From NCBI RefSeq assembly GCF_000203915.1, contig NC_008390.1, positions 2,418,001 through 2,482,000 on the forward strand: a stretch of 64,000 bases of DNA. The letters run 5' to 3'. A program made the position numbers and the translations under genes. Below are positions 19,471 through 28,164 of the stretch, piece after piece (position 1 is the stretch's first letter; every line of letters starts with the position of its first letter). The stretch is from Burkholderia ambifaria AMMD (GTDB lineage: Bacteria; Pseudomonadota; Gammaproteobacteria; Burkholderiales; Burkholderiaceae). The notes beneath the pieces were generated by a model. It did no database searches and was not told the DNA's origin. It saw only the letters and a list, made by a program, of their open reading frames with translations.

Positions 19471-19528
19471 CCTGTCTAGACAAGTTCGGGATGGATTGCA
19501 GTGTAGCCATCGGAACTTGTCTAGACAA
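19471..19528 (-). promoter_or_regulatory. hutH: hut promoter flanked by two HutC-type operators
   Basis: On the minus strand, a -35 of TTGTCT (19523-19528) and a -10 of TACACT (19500-19505) are separated by 17 bases. The -35 lies inside the palindrome TTGTCTAGACAA (19517-19528). A second TGTCTAGACA (19473-19482) lies downstream of the start site, next to the hutH SD. The palindrome centres are 45 bases apart. HutC is a known repressor of such operons; its binding here is inferred. Confidence 0.65.
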
Positions 19529-19614
19529 CCCCGTTTTTAATGATTTCGACTCGGGAGTTTCCCTGATGCCGGGTGCGCCCGGCGGGAGTAGCCGGCCAGG
19601 CCCGGGAATTAACA

Positions 19615-19646
19615 TATGTTGCAATTATTTTTTATTTGGCAACATA
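19615..19646. promoter_or_regulatory. Inverted repeat in an AT-rich leader upstream of the amino-acid binding protein
   Basis: TATGTTGC (19615-19622) and GCAACATA (19639-19646) are exact inverted copies around a 16-base spacer of almost only A and T. It lies 42 bases before the next start codon. It could be a regulator site or a leader hairpin; there is no T-run typical of a terminator. Confidence 0.35.
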
Positions 19647-19687
19647 CGAATCCGCACTTTCCCGCCATCCGCCTTCGGAGACCTCCC

Positions 19688-20608
19688 ATGACCATCCCGC
19701 CCCGGTTGACCGCCCTTTTCGGCCGCAGCCTGCTCGTCGCCGCCTGCGCACTCGCGTGCGGCGCGTCGCTCGCCGCGGAGCCGCTGTCCGGCACGCTCGA
19801 GAAGATCCGGCAGGCCGGCCTGATCTCGATCGGCCACCGCGAAACGTCGGTGCCGTTCTCCTACGTCGACGCGAGCGGCAAGGTGATCGGCTTCTCGCAG
19901 GACCTGTGCGATCGCGTGATCGCCGCCGTGAAGGCGCGCACCGGCAAGCCCGACCTGCAGGTGCGCTTCATCCCGGTCACGTCGCAGAACCGCATCCCGC
20001 TCGTGCAGAACGGCACCGTCGATCTCGAATGCGGGGTGACCACCAATCTCGCCGCGCGCCACGCGCAGGTCGCGTTCTCGACCACCTTCTTCGTCGCGAC
20101 GACGCGCCTGCTCACGCGCACGAGCTCGGGCATCCGCGACTTCCCCGATCTCGCCGGCAAGACGGTCGTGACGAACCAGGGCACGACGTCCGAACGCCTG
20201 CTGCGCAAGATGAACGAGGAAAAGAAGATGAACATGCAGATCATCAGCGCGAAGGACTACGGCGAAGGACGCCTCACGCTCGAATCGGGCCGCGCGGCCG
20301 CCTACATGATGGACGACGTGCTGCTCGCCGGCGTGCGCCAGCTCGCGGCGAAACCGGCCGACTGGGCAATCGTCGGCACGCCGCAGTCGTCGGAAGCGTA
20401 CGGATTCATGCTGCGCAAGGACGATCCGCAGTTCAAGGCGCTCGTCGACGGCGTGCTCGTGCAGCTGATGAAGAGCGGCGAGATCAATGCGCTGTACGAC
20501 AAGTGGTTCATGAAGCCGGTGCCGCCGAAGGGGCTCGCGTTCGACTTCCCGATGAGCGACGTGATCAGGACGCGCTACGCGGCGCCGAACGACGCACCGC
20601 TCGAGTGA
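19688..20608 (+). CDS. Amino-acid ABC transporter substrate-binding protein, glutamate/aspartate (GltI) type
   Basis: A 306-residue periplasmic binding protein (SBP_bac_3 family). The signal peptide is residues 1 to about 29, with a hydrophobic core LLVAACALACGASLAA. The mature part has GTLEKIRQAGLISIGHRETSVPFSY, VDLECGVTTNLAARH and GKTVVTNQGTTSERLL, close to the GltI group that binds glutamate and aspartate. The ATG at 19688 has GGAG upstream. No permease or ATPase gene lies nearby, so it must work with a transporter encoded elsewhere or be an orphan. It is divergent from hut; a role in uptake of histidine or its product glutamate is speculative. Confidence 0.85.
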   Translation: MTIPPRLTALFGRSLLVAACALACGASLAAEPLSGTLEKIRQAGLISIGHRETSVPFSYVDASGKVIGFSQDLCDRVIAAVKARTGKPDLQVRFIPVTSQNRIPLVQNGTVDLECGVTTNLAARHAQVAFSTTFFVATTRLLTRTSSGIRDFPDLAGKTVVTNQGTTSERLLRKMNEEKKMNMQIISAKDYGEGRLTLESGRAAAYMMDDVLLAGVRQLAAKPADWAIVGTPQSSEAYGFMLRKDDPQFKALVDGVLVQLMKSGEINALYDKWFMKPVPPKGLAFDFPMSDVIRTRYAAPNDAPLE

Positions 20609-20629
20609 GCGCCGCGCGGTGACATCGGC

Positions 20630-21385
20630 TCACGCGCGCGTCCACGCGACGCACGCCGCGTAGCCGGGCGCCGCGTCGAGCCAGCGCGCGTCGAACGCGG
20701 CCACGCCGGCCGCCGGCGCGGCCGGCTCGACGATCATCGTCGCGGGCGTCGCCGCATCGCGCGGCGGCACGACGGCGAACGCGCGCAGCCCACCGCCGAT
20801 GCCGATGCCGAGCGCCTTGAGCAGCGCCTCCTTCGCGGACCACACGCGCATGAACGCGTCGGCACGCGCGCCGGGCGGCAGGCCGTCGAGATACGCGGCT
20901 TCGGCAGTCGCGCACACTTCGGCCGTCAGCGCGCGCCAGTCGGTCGTGCGGTTGCAGCTTTCGATATCGACGCCGACGCGCCCCGTCCCTGCCCATGCGA
21001 TGAGCGCGTGATCGCCCGCGTGCGACACGTTGAAATCGAGCGATGCGCGATGCGCGGGATCCAGCGACGGCCGTCCCGATGCATCGACGACGATCGCGAT
21101 ATCGTTCGGCGCCAGGTCGAGCGCCGCGCCGAGCACGTCGCGCAGCGCGGCGCGCGTCGCGGCGCTACGCACCGCATCCTCGTGTCGAAGATAGCGCCCG
21201 GCACGCGCGCGCTCGGCGTCGCTCAATGCCGCATAGGCCGGCGACGCGAGCGGCACGCGCCAGTCGAAATCGATGCGCGCGACCTGCACGCCGGCACGCG
21301 ACGCAGCAGGCGGCAAGTCGAGCAGGTGCACGCGCCATGCGCGCGACAGGTCGGCGGAAATCTCGGAATCGGGCGGAACGGACAT
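20630..21385 (-). CDS. 4'-phosphopantetheinyl transferase, Sfp type
   Basis: A 251-residue Sfp-type transferase. The Mg/CoA motifs are GVDIE at 138-142 and WSAKEALLKALG starting at 182; LDFNVSHAGDHALIAW (117-132) is the conserved strand before them. Such enzymes move phosphopantetheine from CoA onto carrier domains of fatty acid, polyketide or nonribosomal peptide synthases. No synthase genes are in the window, so its carrier protein is unknown. Length is normal for the two-half Sfp fold. Confidence 0.88.
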   Translation of the reverse strand: MSVPPDSEISADLSRAWRVHLLDLPPAASRAGVQVARIDFDWRVPLASPAYAALSDAERARAGRYLRHEDAVRSAATRAALRDVLGAALDLAPNDIAIVVDASGRPSLDPAHRASLDFNVSHAGDHALIAWAGTGRVGVDIESCNRTTDWRALTAEVCATAEAAYLDGLPPGARADAFMRVWSAKEALLKALGIGIGGGLRAFAVVPPRDAATPATMIVEPAAPAAGVAAFDARWLDAAPGYAACVAWTRA

Positions 21386-21527
21386 CGGCGCGCAGCAGGC
21401 AGTCGGATCAAACGTCCGATGTTAATCGATCGCGCGGGACGCGGAACGATGCGTCGCGACGGGCATCGTCGGCAGCGGCAACCGGCCCGGCCGCCTGATC
21501 GACGCAACGGCTTGGTTGCAGGCGCGG

Positions 21528-22601
21528 TCAGCCTTGCGCGACGGCGCCCGGCACGCCGCTTTCCGCCTGCCCCGCACGCTGCGCCGGATGGCGCGCGTGG
21601 ACATGGCCCGGCGCATCGGCCGGCAGCGCGCCGTGTTGCAGCCAGTACAACGCGACGGGCCACAGCGTGTCGGTGAAGCGGCTGTGGAAGAACGCGAAGT
21701 GGCCGATCGCATCGATGCCGATGTCGCGCGGCGCGATCCGCAGATGCGTGACGTCGCTGCCCGTGTAGTAGCCGACCAGCCGTTCGATCGCGTCGACCGT
21801 GCCGAAACCGTCGTCCTCGAGGCCGATCGCGAGCATCGGCGCCGACAGCCGCGCGAAGCGGCCCGGCAACGCGACGCGGCTCGCCTCGGGTTCGGCGAGC
21901 AGGCCGTGCGTGTACGCATCCTCGAAGCGCGGTTGCGCGCGCACCCACGACAGCGCGACGCCGCGCGGCGTGTCTTCCATCCAGCCGAGACGTTTAGCGG
22001 GCACATAGCCGAACACGGCCGCGAGCGCCGGCATCGCGACGTGCCACTTCAACCACATGCGCCGCCGCTCTTGCGGCCGATAGTCGCGCCAGTACGCATA
22101 CTGCGCGCCGACGGTCACCACATGACGCACGCACGCGCTCGACGCCGCGAGCCCGAGCAGGCAGCCGCCGATGCTGTGCGCGACGACGTCGAGCGGCTGG
22201 CCCGCAAACGCGTCGCGCGCGTACTGCAGCGCGGCCTCGCAATCGAGCCGCCCCCAGTCGAGCCAGTTCGCGCGCAGCGTCGCGAGCCGCGCGGGGCGCG
22301 ATCCGCCGATCCCGCGATAGTCGTAGACGAGCACGTCGCGCCCCTGCGCGAACAGCCACGCGGCGAATCGGAAGTAATAGTCGCAGCGCACCGACGTCGC
22401 GCAATTGATGACCGTCACGGGCCGCGGGGCACCACCGCCGCCGCCGCGATGGCGCCACACGTAGCCGCGCAACGCGTAGCCGTCGGCCGCGGTCAGCGTC
22501 ACGGGCTGCGGCGGCAATGCGTCCGCCGCCCGCCCGGGCGCGTACTCGGCCGCTTGCCCGGCCGCGTGCGCCGTCCCGCCTGCTTCATTCGAAATCGTCA
22601 T
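21528..22601 (-). CDS. Alpha/beta hydrolase
   Basis: A 357-residue serine-hydrolase-fold protein. It contains VLVYDYRGIGGS (90-101) as the oxyanion strand and the nucleophile elbow AHSIGG with Ser143. Asp and His candidates are LEDDGFG and the late GHFAFFHSRF. The start at 22601 has AGGAGACAGG directly upstream; the open frame reaching 22826 overlaps the divergent regulator. It lies back to back with a LysR gene that may control it. No signal peptide is seen. The substrate is unknown. Confidence 0.82.
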   Translation of the reverse strand: MTISNEAGGTAHAAGQAAEYAPGRAADALPPQPVTLTAADGYALRGYVWRHRGGGGGAPRPVTVINCATSVRCDYYFRFAAWLFAQGRDVLVYDYRGIGGSRPARLATLRANWLDWGRLDCEAALQYARDAFAGQPLDVVAHSIGGCLLGLAASSACVRHVVTVGAQYAYWRDYRPQERRRMWLKWHVAMPALAAVFGYVPAKRLGWMEDTPRGVALSWVRAQPRFEDAYTHGLLAEPEASRVALPGRFARLSAPMLAIGLEDDGFGTVDAIERLVGYYTGSDVTHLRIAPRDIGIDAIGHFAFFHSRFTDTLWPVALYWLQHGALPADAPGHVHARHPAQRAGQAESGVPGAVAQG

Positions 22602-22719
22602 CCTGTCTCCTGTGCGGCATGACCTGCGCCGGCGCCTGCCCGTCGGCCAGCCTCCATTGAACTTGACGCGTCCGGCGTTCTCAACCAATCTTGCTGCTCC
22701 GTTCGCATGAGCCCTACGC

Positions 22720-23661
22720 ATGTCAACGCCGCTCGTCCGTCTCCCGTCGCTGGACCTCGTGCGCGGCTTCGTCGCCGTCGGCCGCCGCATGAGCATCACG
22801 CTCGCCGCGCAGGACTTGTGCGTCACGCAGTCGGCCGTCAGCCGCCAGGTGCATGCGCTCGAAGCGCATCTCGGCGTCGCGCTGCTGCAGCGCGGCTATC
22901 GGAAGATCGCGTTCACGCCCGAAGGCGAGCGGCTGTTCCGCGCAGCGGATGCGGCGCTGCTCAGCCTGCAGGACACCGTCGCGTCGCTCGCCGCCGCGCG
23001 CGAGCGCCAGCCCGTCACGATTACCGCGAGCATCGGCGTGACCGCCTTGTGGCTGCTGCCGCGACTCGGGCGCCTGCAGGCGCGCCTGCCCGAGGTCGAC
23101 TTGCGCGTCGCCGCGAACGACAAGGTACTCGATTTGCGCGCGGAAGGCATCGACCTCGGGATCCGCTACTGCCCGCGCGAGCGCGCGCCGGCCGGCGCGG
23201 TACGCCTGTTCGACGAGATCGTCGTGCCGGTCGCTCACCCCGCGCTGGCCGCCCGGCCCGTCACCGACACGGCTGCGATCGCGGACCACGTGCTGCTCGA
23301 ATTCGACGGACCGCCGCAAACGCAGCTGCAATGGCGTGCGCACCTGCACGCAGCCGGCCTCGGCGACGCGCGCCCCAAGGGCGTGCTGCGCTTCAACCAG
23401 TACGACCAGGTGATCCACGCCGCGATCGCCGGCCAGGGCGTCGCGCTCGGACGGCTCGCGCTCGTCGCGCCGATGCTCGCCGACGGCCGGCTCGCGGTGC
23501 TCGGCCCGCGCTCGCAGGCGTCGTCCGATGCCTATGGCTACTGGCTGTTCCGGCACGATCCGGCACCGCGCCGCGAAGTCGCCGACGTGCGCGACTGGAT
23601 TCTCGCCGAAGCAGCCGAGTGCGACGCGGCGATGCGCGCGTACGACGTGGAGCAGCGGTAG
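22720..23661 (+). CDS. LysR-family transcriptional regulator, GcvA-like
   Basis: A 313-residue LysR regulator. The helix-turn-helix is ITLAAQDLCVTQSAVSRQVH (residues about 26-45) with EAHLGVALLQRGYRKIAFTPEG. The effector domain contains DLRAEGIDLGIRYC, the hallmark of the GcvA-like subgroup. It is divergent from the alpha/beta hydrolase with 118 bases between the starts, so it probably regulates that gene and itself. Its effector cannot be told from sequence. Confidence 0.9.
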   Translation: MSTPLVRLPSLDLVRGFVAVGRRMSITLAAQDLCVTQSAVSRQVHALEAHLGVALLQRGYRKIAFTPEGERLFRAADAALLSLQDTVASLAAARERQPVTITASIGVTALWLLPRLGRLQARLPEVDLRVAANDKVLDLRAEGIDLGIRYCPRERAPAGAVRLFDEIVVPVAHPALAARPVTDTAAIADHVLLEFDGPPQTQLQWRAHLHAAGLGDARPKGVLRFNQYDQVIHAAIAGQGVALGRLALVAPMLADGRLAVLGPRSQASSDAYGYWLFRHDPAPRREVADVRDWILAEAAECDAAMRAYDVEQR

Positions 23662-24042
23662 GCGCGCGATTTTTCGCGTTGAGCCGATGCCGGTGCCTGC
23701 GCGCAGCGGCGATCGTTGCGCGACGGATCGCGCCTGCAGGCGATGGACCGACGCCGTAACAGCGCATCGGCCGCGTGCCACGCCGGCCGCCTGCGCGGCA
23801 GCGGCTCCACGCACCCGGCTCGCGCCGCCGTCCTCGCCCGTCCTCGCCGTCCTCGCCCTTTTCGCCCTTTTCGCCCTTTTCGCCGTTCTCGCCGTTCTCG
23901 CCGACATCGCGTCCGACCTCACGTCGCATTCCCTGCACGCATGCGAACCCGACCGAATGATCGCTTGAGCGACACCGCGACCGGATCGTCTAATCGGATC
24001 GAACGCGGCCGTCGCGCCGCACGCATTCATCCGGAGACATGC
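23662..24042. other. Intergenic region holding a 9-bp minisatellite
   Basis: No gene is supported here. The only notable structure is the repeat at 23831-23903, described separately. The 3' end carries the leader and SD (GGAGA at 24033) of the following MFS gene. Confidence 0.5.
23831..23903. repeat. Tandem 9-bp repeat, seven contiguous units plus one offset unit
   Basis: Seven contiguous copies of TTYTCGCCS (23841-23903) are preceded by an eighth copy displaced by one base (23831-23839). On the minus strand one frame reads Gly-Glu-Asn/Lys/Asp triplets (GENGENGEKGEKGEKGEDGEDG in total), a collagen-like pattern, but without a convincing gene. A 9-bp unit keeps frame if copy number changes. 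Confidence 0.8.
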
Positions 24043-25275
24043 ATGACCCCGATCGAACGAGACGCCCGGCGCCGCTGGCTGCCGGTACTCGCAGGCGGCC
24101 TGATCATGGGCGCCGCGCTCGGTATCCGCCACGTGCAGGGCTTGTTCCTCGCGCCGGTCACGCTCGACCACGGCTGGTCGCGCGAAGCGTTCGGTCTCGC
24201 GCTCGCGCTGCAGAACCTGGTCTGGGGCATCGCGCAGCCGTTGACCGGGATGATCGCCGACCGCTTCGGGTCGGTGCGCGTGATCGTCGCCGGCATGCTG
24301 CTGTACGCGGCCGGGCTCGTCACGATGGCGCTGGCGGCGTCGATCGGCGTGTTCACGGCCGGTGCGGGGCTCGTGATCGGCATCGCGCTGTCGGGGTCAG
24401 CGTTCGCGTCGATCTACGGCGCGCTGAGCCGGCTGTTTCCGCCCGACCGGCGCGGCTGGGCGCTCGGCGTCGCCGGCGCGATCGGCGGGCTCGGCCAGTT
24501 CTGCATGGTGCCGGTCGCGCAGGTGCTGATCGGCGGCATCGGCTGGCAGCATGCATTCGTCGCGCTCGCGCTCGTCGCCGCGCTGCTCGCGCCGCTCGCG
24601 GTACTGGTGCGCGACCGGCCCGCGCAGGCCGCGAGCCAAGCCGACGGCACCGATCAGTCGATCGCGGCGGCCGTGCGCGAAGCGTTCACGCACCGCGGCT
24701 TCTGGCTGCTGAACGCCGGGTTCTTCGCATGCGGGTTCCAGCTGGCGTTCATCGCGACCCACCTGCCGGCCTACCTGCTCGATCACGGGCTGCCCGCGCG
24801 CCATGCCAGCGTCGCGCTCGCGCTGATCGCGCTGACCAACGTGGCCGGCACCTACGCGTGCGGCCATCTCGGCGGCGTGCTGCGGCGCAAGTACGTGCTG
24901 TCCGTGCTGTACCTCGTGCGCGCGCTCGCGATGGCCGCGTTCGTTGCCGCGCCGTTGTCGCCCGTGAGCGTCTACGTGTTCGCGGCCGTGATGGGCTTCA
25001 CGTGGCTCGGCACGGTGCCGCTGACCAACGGCGTGATCTCGCAGGTATTCGGCGTGCGCTACATCGCGACACTGTTCGGCTTCGTCTTCTTCGGGCACCA
25101 GCTCGGCAGCTTCTTCGGCGTATGGCTCGGCGCGCTCGTGTACGACGCGACGCATTCGTATCTGCCGCTGTGGATCGGCTCGATCGCGCTCGGCGTGCTG
25201 GCCGCGCTGCTGCACCTGCCGATCGACGACGCGCGCATCGTGCGCCCCGGGTCGGCCAAAGCCGCATGGGCATGA
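24043..25275 (+). CDS. MFS transporter
   Basis: A 410-residue carrier with about twelve hydrophobic segments. It begins RRWLPVLAGGLIMGAALGIRH, has GMIADRFGSVRVIVAGMLLY as the helix 2-3 loop and FFGHQLGSFFGVWLGA late, a pattern seen in oxalate/formate-antiporter-like and monocarboxylate MFS proteins. The start at 24043 has GGAGACATGC upstream; the frame open to 23716 runs through the repeat region and is not used. Its stop overlaps the start of a 38-residue gene. The substrate is unknown. Confidence 0.86.
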   Translation: MTPIERDARRRWLPVLAGGLIMGAALGIRHVQGLFLAPVTLDHGWSREAFGLALALQNLVWGIAQPLTGMIADRFGSVRVIVAGMLLYAAGLVTMALAASIGVFTAGAGLVIGIALSGSAFASIYGALSRLFPPDRRGWALGVAGAIGGLGQFCMVPVAQVLIGGIGWQHAFVALALVAALLAPLAVLVRDRPAQAASQADGTDQSIAAAVREAFTHRGFWLLNAGFFACGFQLAFIATHLPAYLLDHGLPARHASVALALIALTNVAGTYACGHLGGVLRRKYVLSVLYLVRALAMAAFVAAPLSPVSVYVFAAVMGFTWLGTVPLTNGVISQVFGVRYIATLFGFVFFGHQLGSFFGVWLGALVYDATHSYLPLWIGSIALGVLAALLHLPIDDARIVRPGSAKAAWA

Positions 25276-25388
25276 TCCGTGCGGCGCTGGCCGCCGCCGT
25301 GCTCGCGTTCGTCGCGTGGTGTGGCGCGACCTACTTCGATTCGGGCCTCGCGCTCGCGCTGCTCGAGCATGCGGCGTTCTGCAACTGA
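25272..25388 (+). CDS. Small single-pass membrane protein coupled to the MFS gene
   Basis: A 38-residue frame whose ATG overlaps the MFS stop codon as ATGA (25272-25275). The peptide begins MIRAALAAAVLAFVAWCGATY, one hydrophobic helix, then DSGLALALLEHAAFCN. An alternative ATG lies six bases upstream. The overlap and membrane character suggest a real small subunit or regulator of the carrier. I do not recognise a family, and the frame is short enough to occur by chance. Confidence 0.5.
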   Translation: MIRAALAAAVLAFVAWCGATYFDSGLALALLEHAAFCN

Positions 25389-25397
25389 CGCGGCAAG

Positions 25398-26900
25398 TTA
25401 CACCGCGCGCGAACGGCCGGCGGCGCCCGGCTTCGGCAACGTGGCCAGCGCATCGAGCGCACGACGGCGCGCGCCGTCGTGATCGACGATCGGCGCCGGA
25501 TAGTCGAGCCCGAGCCGCACCCCGGCCGCCGCCAGCTGCGCCGCGGACGCCTCCCACGGCGCATGGATCGCCGCCGCGTCGAGGCCCGCGAGTTCCGGCA
25601 CCCAGCGGCGCACGTACTCACCCTGCGGGTCGAACTTCCGGCCCTGCGTCACCGGATTGAAGATGCGGAAATACGGCGCGGCGTCGGCCCCGCAGCCAGC
25701 CACCCATTGCCAGTTCGCCGGGTTGTTCGCGGCGTCCGCATCGACGAGCGTGTCGTGGAACCAGCGCTCGCCCGCCCGCCAGTCGATCAACAGATGCTTG
25801 ACGAGGAACGACGCGACGACCATCCGCACGCGGTTGTGCATCCAGCCGGTCGTCCACAGCTCGCGCATTCCCGCGTCGACGAGCGGATAGCCGGTCAGCC
25901 CGCGCTGCCATGCGCGCAGCGCGGCGGGATCGTCGCGCCACGGCATCGCGTCGAACTGCGCGCGGAAGTTGTCGGTCGCGAGCGCCGGGAAGTGATACAG
26001 CAGCACGTGGCTGAATTCGCGCCAGCCGAGCTCGCTCAGGAATTTCTCCGCACCGGCCGCGCACGCCGCGCCGCCCGCCTGTGTCGCACCCTGCACCGCA
26101 TGCCACACCTGTCGCGGCGACACGTTGCCGAAGCGCAGGAACGGCGACAGACGACTCGTCGCGGGCTCACCGGGTCGATCGCGTGTGTCGGCGTAGCCGG
26201 CGAGCGACGCGTGCACGAACGCGTCGAGCCGCGCATGCGCGCCGGCTTCGTCGGGCGCCGGCCACTCGTCGCGCAGACCGCCCGCCCAGTCCGGCGCGTG
26301 CGGGCGCAACGCGAGCGCGTCGAGCGCCAGCGCGCGTTCGCGCACGGCGGCCGGCCACGGATGAAACGCGATCCGCTCCGGTTCCGGCAGCGGCGCCATC
26401 ACCGTGCGATCGCGCCGCACCGCGCGCCAGTATGCGGTGAACACCTGGAACGGCGTACCGGCGCCCGTCATCACTTCCCACGGTTCGTTCAGCAGGCTGC
26501 CGTTGCTACTCTCGACCTCGAGACCGCGCGCCTTCAGCGACGCCTTCAACGCCGCATCGGCGTCGCGCTGCGGCTGCGCATAGCGGCGGTTCCAGTACAC
26601 GGCCGCCGCGCCCGTGTCGTGCACGATGCGCTCGATCTCGCGCTGCGCATCGCCGCGCAATAGCAGCAGGTGTCCGCCATGACGCGCGAGCGCCGCGTCG
26701 AGGGCGGCGAGCGCGCCGTGCAGCCACCAGCGCGCCGCGCCGCCGAGCGCACGCCCCGCCCCGTCGCCCGTGTCGTCGACATACACGCACACGAGCGGCC
26801 GGCCCGACGCGACTGCGCGCGTCAGCGCGGGCTGGTCGGTCACGCGCAGATCGTCGCGGAACCACACGACGGCAGGAGCAACGGACGACTTGGCGGACAC
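25398..26900 (-). CDS. phrB: Deoxyribodipyrimidine photolyase (class I)
   Basis: A 500-residue photolyase/cryptochrome-family protein. The N-terminal antenna domain begins AVVWFRDDLRVTDQPAL. The FAD domain carries TSRLSPFLRFGNVSPRQVW, GYPLVDAGMRELWTTGWMHN, RMVVASFLVKHLLIDWR and NPANWQWVAGCGADAAPYFR, all typical of CPD photolyases using blue light to split pyrimidine dimers. I chose the GTG start at 26900 because it gives the family N terminus and has GAGGTG upstream; the frame is open to 26975. Confidence 0.92.
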   Translation of the reverse strand: MSAKSSVAPAVVWFRDDLRVTDQPALTRAVASGRPLVCVYVDDTGDGAGRALGGAARWWLHGALAALDAALARHGGHLLLLRGDAQREIERIVHDTGAAAVYWNRRYAQPQRDADAALKASLKARGLEVESSNGSLLNEPWEVMTGAGTPFQVFTAYWRAVRRDRTVMAPLPEPERIAFHPWPAAVRERALALDALALRPHAPDWAGGLRDEWPAPDEAGAHARLDAFVHASLAGYADTRDRPGEPATSRLSPFLRFGNVSPRQVWHAVQGATQAGGAACAAGAEKFLSELGWREFSHVLLYHFPALATDNFRAQFDAMPWRDDPAALRAWQRGLTGYPLVDAGMRELWTTGWMHNRVRMVVASFLVKHLLIDWRAGERWFHDTLVDADAANNPANWQWVAGCGADAAPYFRIFNPVTQGRKFDPQGEYVRRWVPELAGLDAAAIHAPWEASAAQLAAAGVRLGLDYPAPIVDHDGARRRALDALATLPKPGAAGRSRAV

Positions 26901-27166
26901 GGGCACCTCGCGGCAGGAAACGGAAAAGTGATGCGTATTGTCGCGGCAGGCTCGCGCGATGTCGACGCTCGCCACGCAGCGGCGCGTGCGCGCGCATCGG
27001 GGGCCGACGCCGGATCGCCGGATCGCCGGCCCGGTGAAACGCCTTAGTCCATTCCGACGATTCTTCGTCGAGGTTCACGCGTGACACAGCGATCGACTCG
27101 CGCGTGCCGGGCTCGCCGATGCAACCGGCCCGAGCGGCGCGGCGCGCGCGGCGCACGGGCCGCGGC

Positions 27167-28147
27167 TCAGTCCAGACGGAACGCCGCTTCGAACCGCTCG
27201 GCGAATGCGTCGAACTCGGCTTCCGGCAGATGGTTGATACCGCCCGCGCGCTTGCGTCCGCCACCGGTCGGGAAACCGCGGCAGAACTCGTCGGCGCAAA
27301 GCGGCCTGCCGTCGGGCACACGCACGCTGACCACGAACCCGCCCTGCGCACGCGGCGACAGCACCGCGAGCGCCGCATGCGGCGCGTTGCGCATCCGCTC
27401 GTTCGCGAGCATCCCCGACACGCGCCGCGCCCACGGTTGATCCGGCATCCTGATCAACGTCGCGCCCGGCACGTCGCGCAGCGGCACGAGCGCGCATGCC
27501 CGCGCCATGTCGTCGCGATAGCCGTCGCGCAGCGCGGCGAACACCGGCGTGTCGCGCACGAAGTCGAGCGGATCGGCGCACGGCAGCATCGCATCGGCCA
27601 GCACCGCCGGATCGAAATGCAGATCGCCGACGCAGTCGCCGTATGCGTTGTAGTTCAGGTAGAGCCCGAGCTCGGCCAGCGTGCAGCGCTCGGCTTCATC
27701 GATTCCGTATTCGTGCGCGAGCGCGTCGCCGAGCGCCGGCAGTTCGTCGCCGAACGCCGCGACGATCGCCCAGCGCACGTGCCGCCCGCCGAGATAGCGG
27801 TTCACGAGCGCGCTCGTGCAGATGTCGGCGGCCGTGTCGATATACGCATCGAAACGCGGATCGCCGGGCAACGCGCCCGCGAAGTGATGATCGAAGTAGC
27901 GAACCACCGCGCCGTCGCGCAGCAGCCGCGCGCATGCGTCGCGGTTCTGGTCGTGCGACACGTCGAGCACGGTCACGCGATCGCCGGCCCGCGCATCGAT
28001 TCGCTCGAGCAGCTTGATGTCGCGCTTCACGCCGGTCACGAGCGTGCCGCCCGCGCCCTCCGCGAGCCGTAGCTGCTGCAGCGCGCAGAGGCCGTCCGCG
28101 TCGCCGTTGAACGCGAAGAAGTGCCGTGCCTGCCGAGTTTCCTGCAT
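27167..28147 (-). CDS. DHH-family phosphoesterase
   Basis: A 326-residue protein with the DHH phosphoesterase fold. Metal-binding motifs are FNGDADGLCAL (13-23), VLDVSHDQNRD, and YFDHHFAG with Asp86-His87-His88. A C-terminal DHHA1-type segment ends GFPTGGGRKRAGGINHLP. The family includes exopolyphosphatases, oligoribonucleases and cyclic-dinucleotide phosphodiesterases; this one lacks extra domains and its substrate is unknown. The start at 28147 has an AGGAGGGAG run upstream. It lies 17 bases after a decayed dehydrogenase gene. Confidence 0.8.
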   Translation of the reverse strand: MQETRQARHFFAFNGDADGLCALQQLRLAEGAGGTLVTGVKRDIKLLERIDARAGDRVTVLDVSHDQNRDACARLLRDGAVVRYFDHHFAGALPGDPRFDAYIDTAADICTSALVNRYLGGRHVRWAIVAAFGDELPALGDALAHEYGIDEAERCTLAELGLYLNYNAYGDCVGDLHFDPAVLADAMLPCADPLDFVRDTPVFAALRDGYRDDMARACALVPLRDVPGATLIRMPDQPWARRVSGMLANERMRNAPHAALAVLSPRAQGGFVVSVRVPDGRPLCADEFCRGFPTGGGRKRAGGINHLPEAEFDAFAERFEAAFRLD

Positions 28148-28164
28148 GATTCGCCGCTCCCTCC

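Noticed and set aside
23393..23938. Minus-strand frame with Gly-Glu-X repeats read as a collagen-like protein
   Set aside because: Most of the frame lies opposite the LysR gene and is Arg-rich; only the repeat is notable, so it is listed as a repeat.
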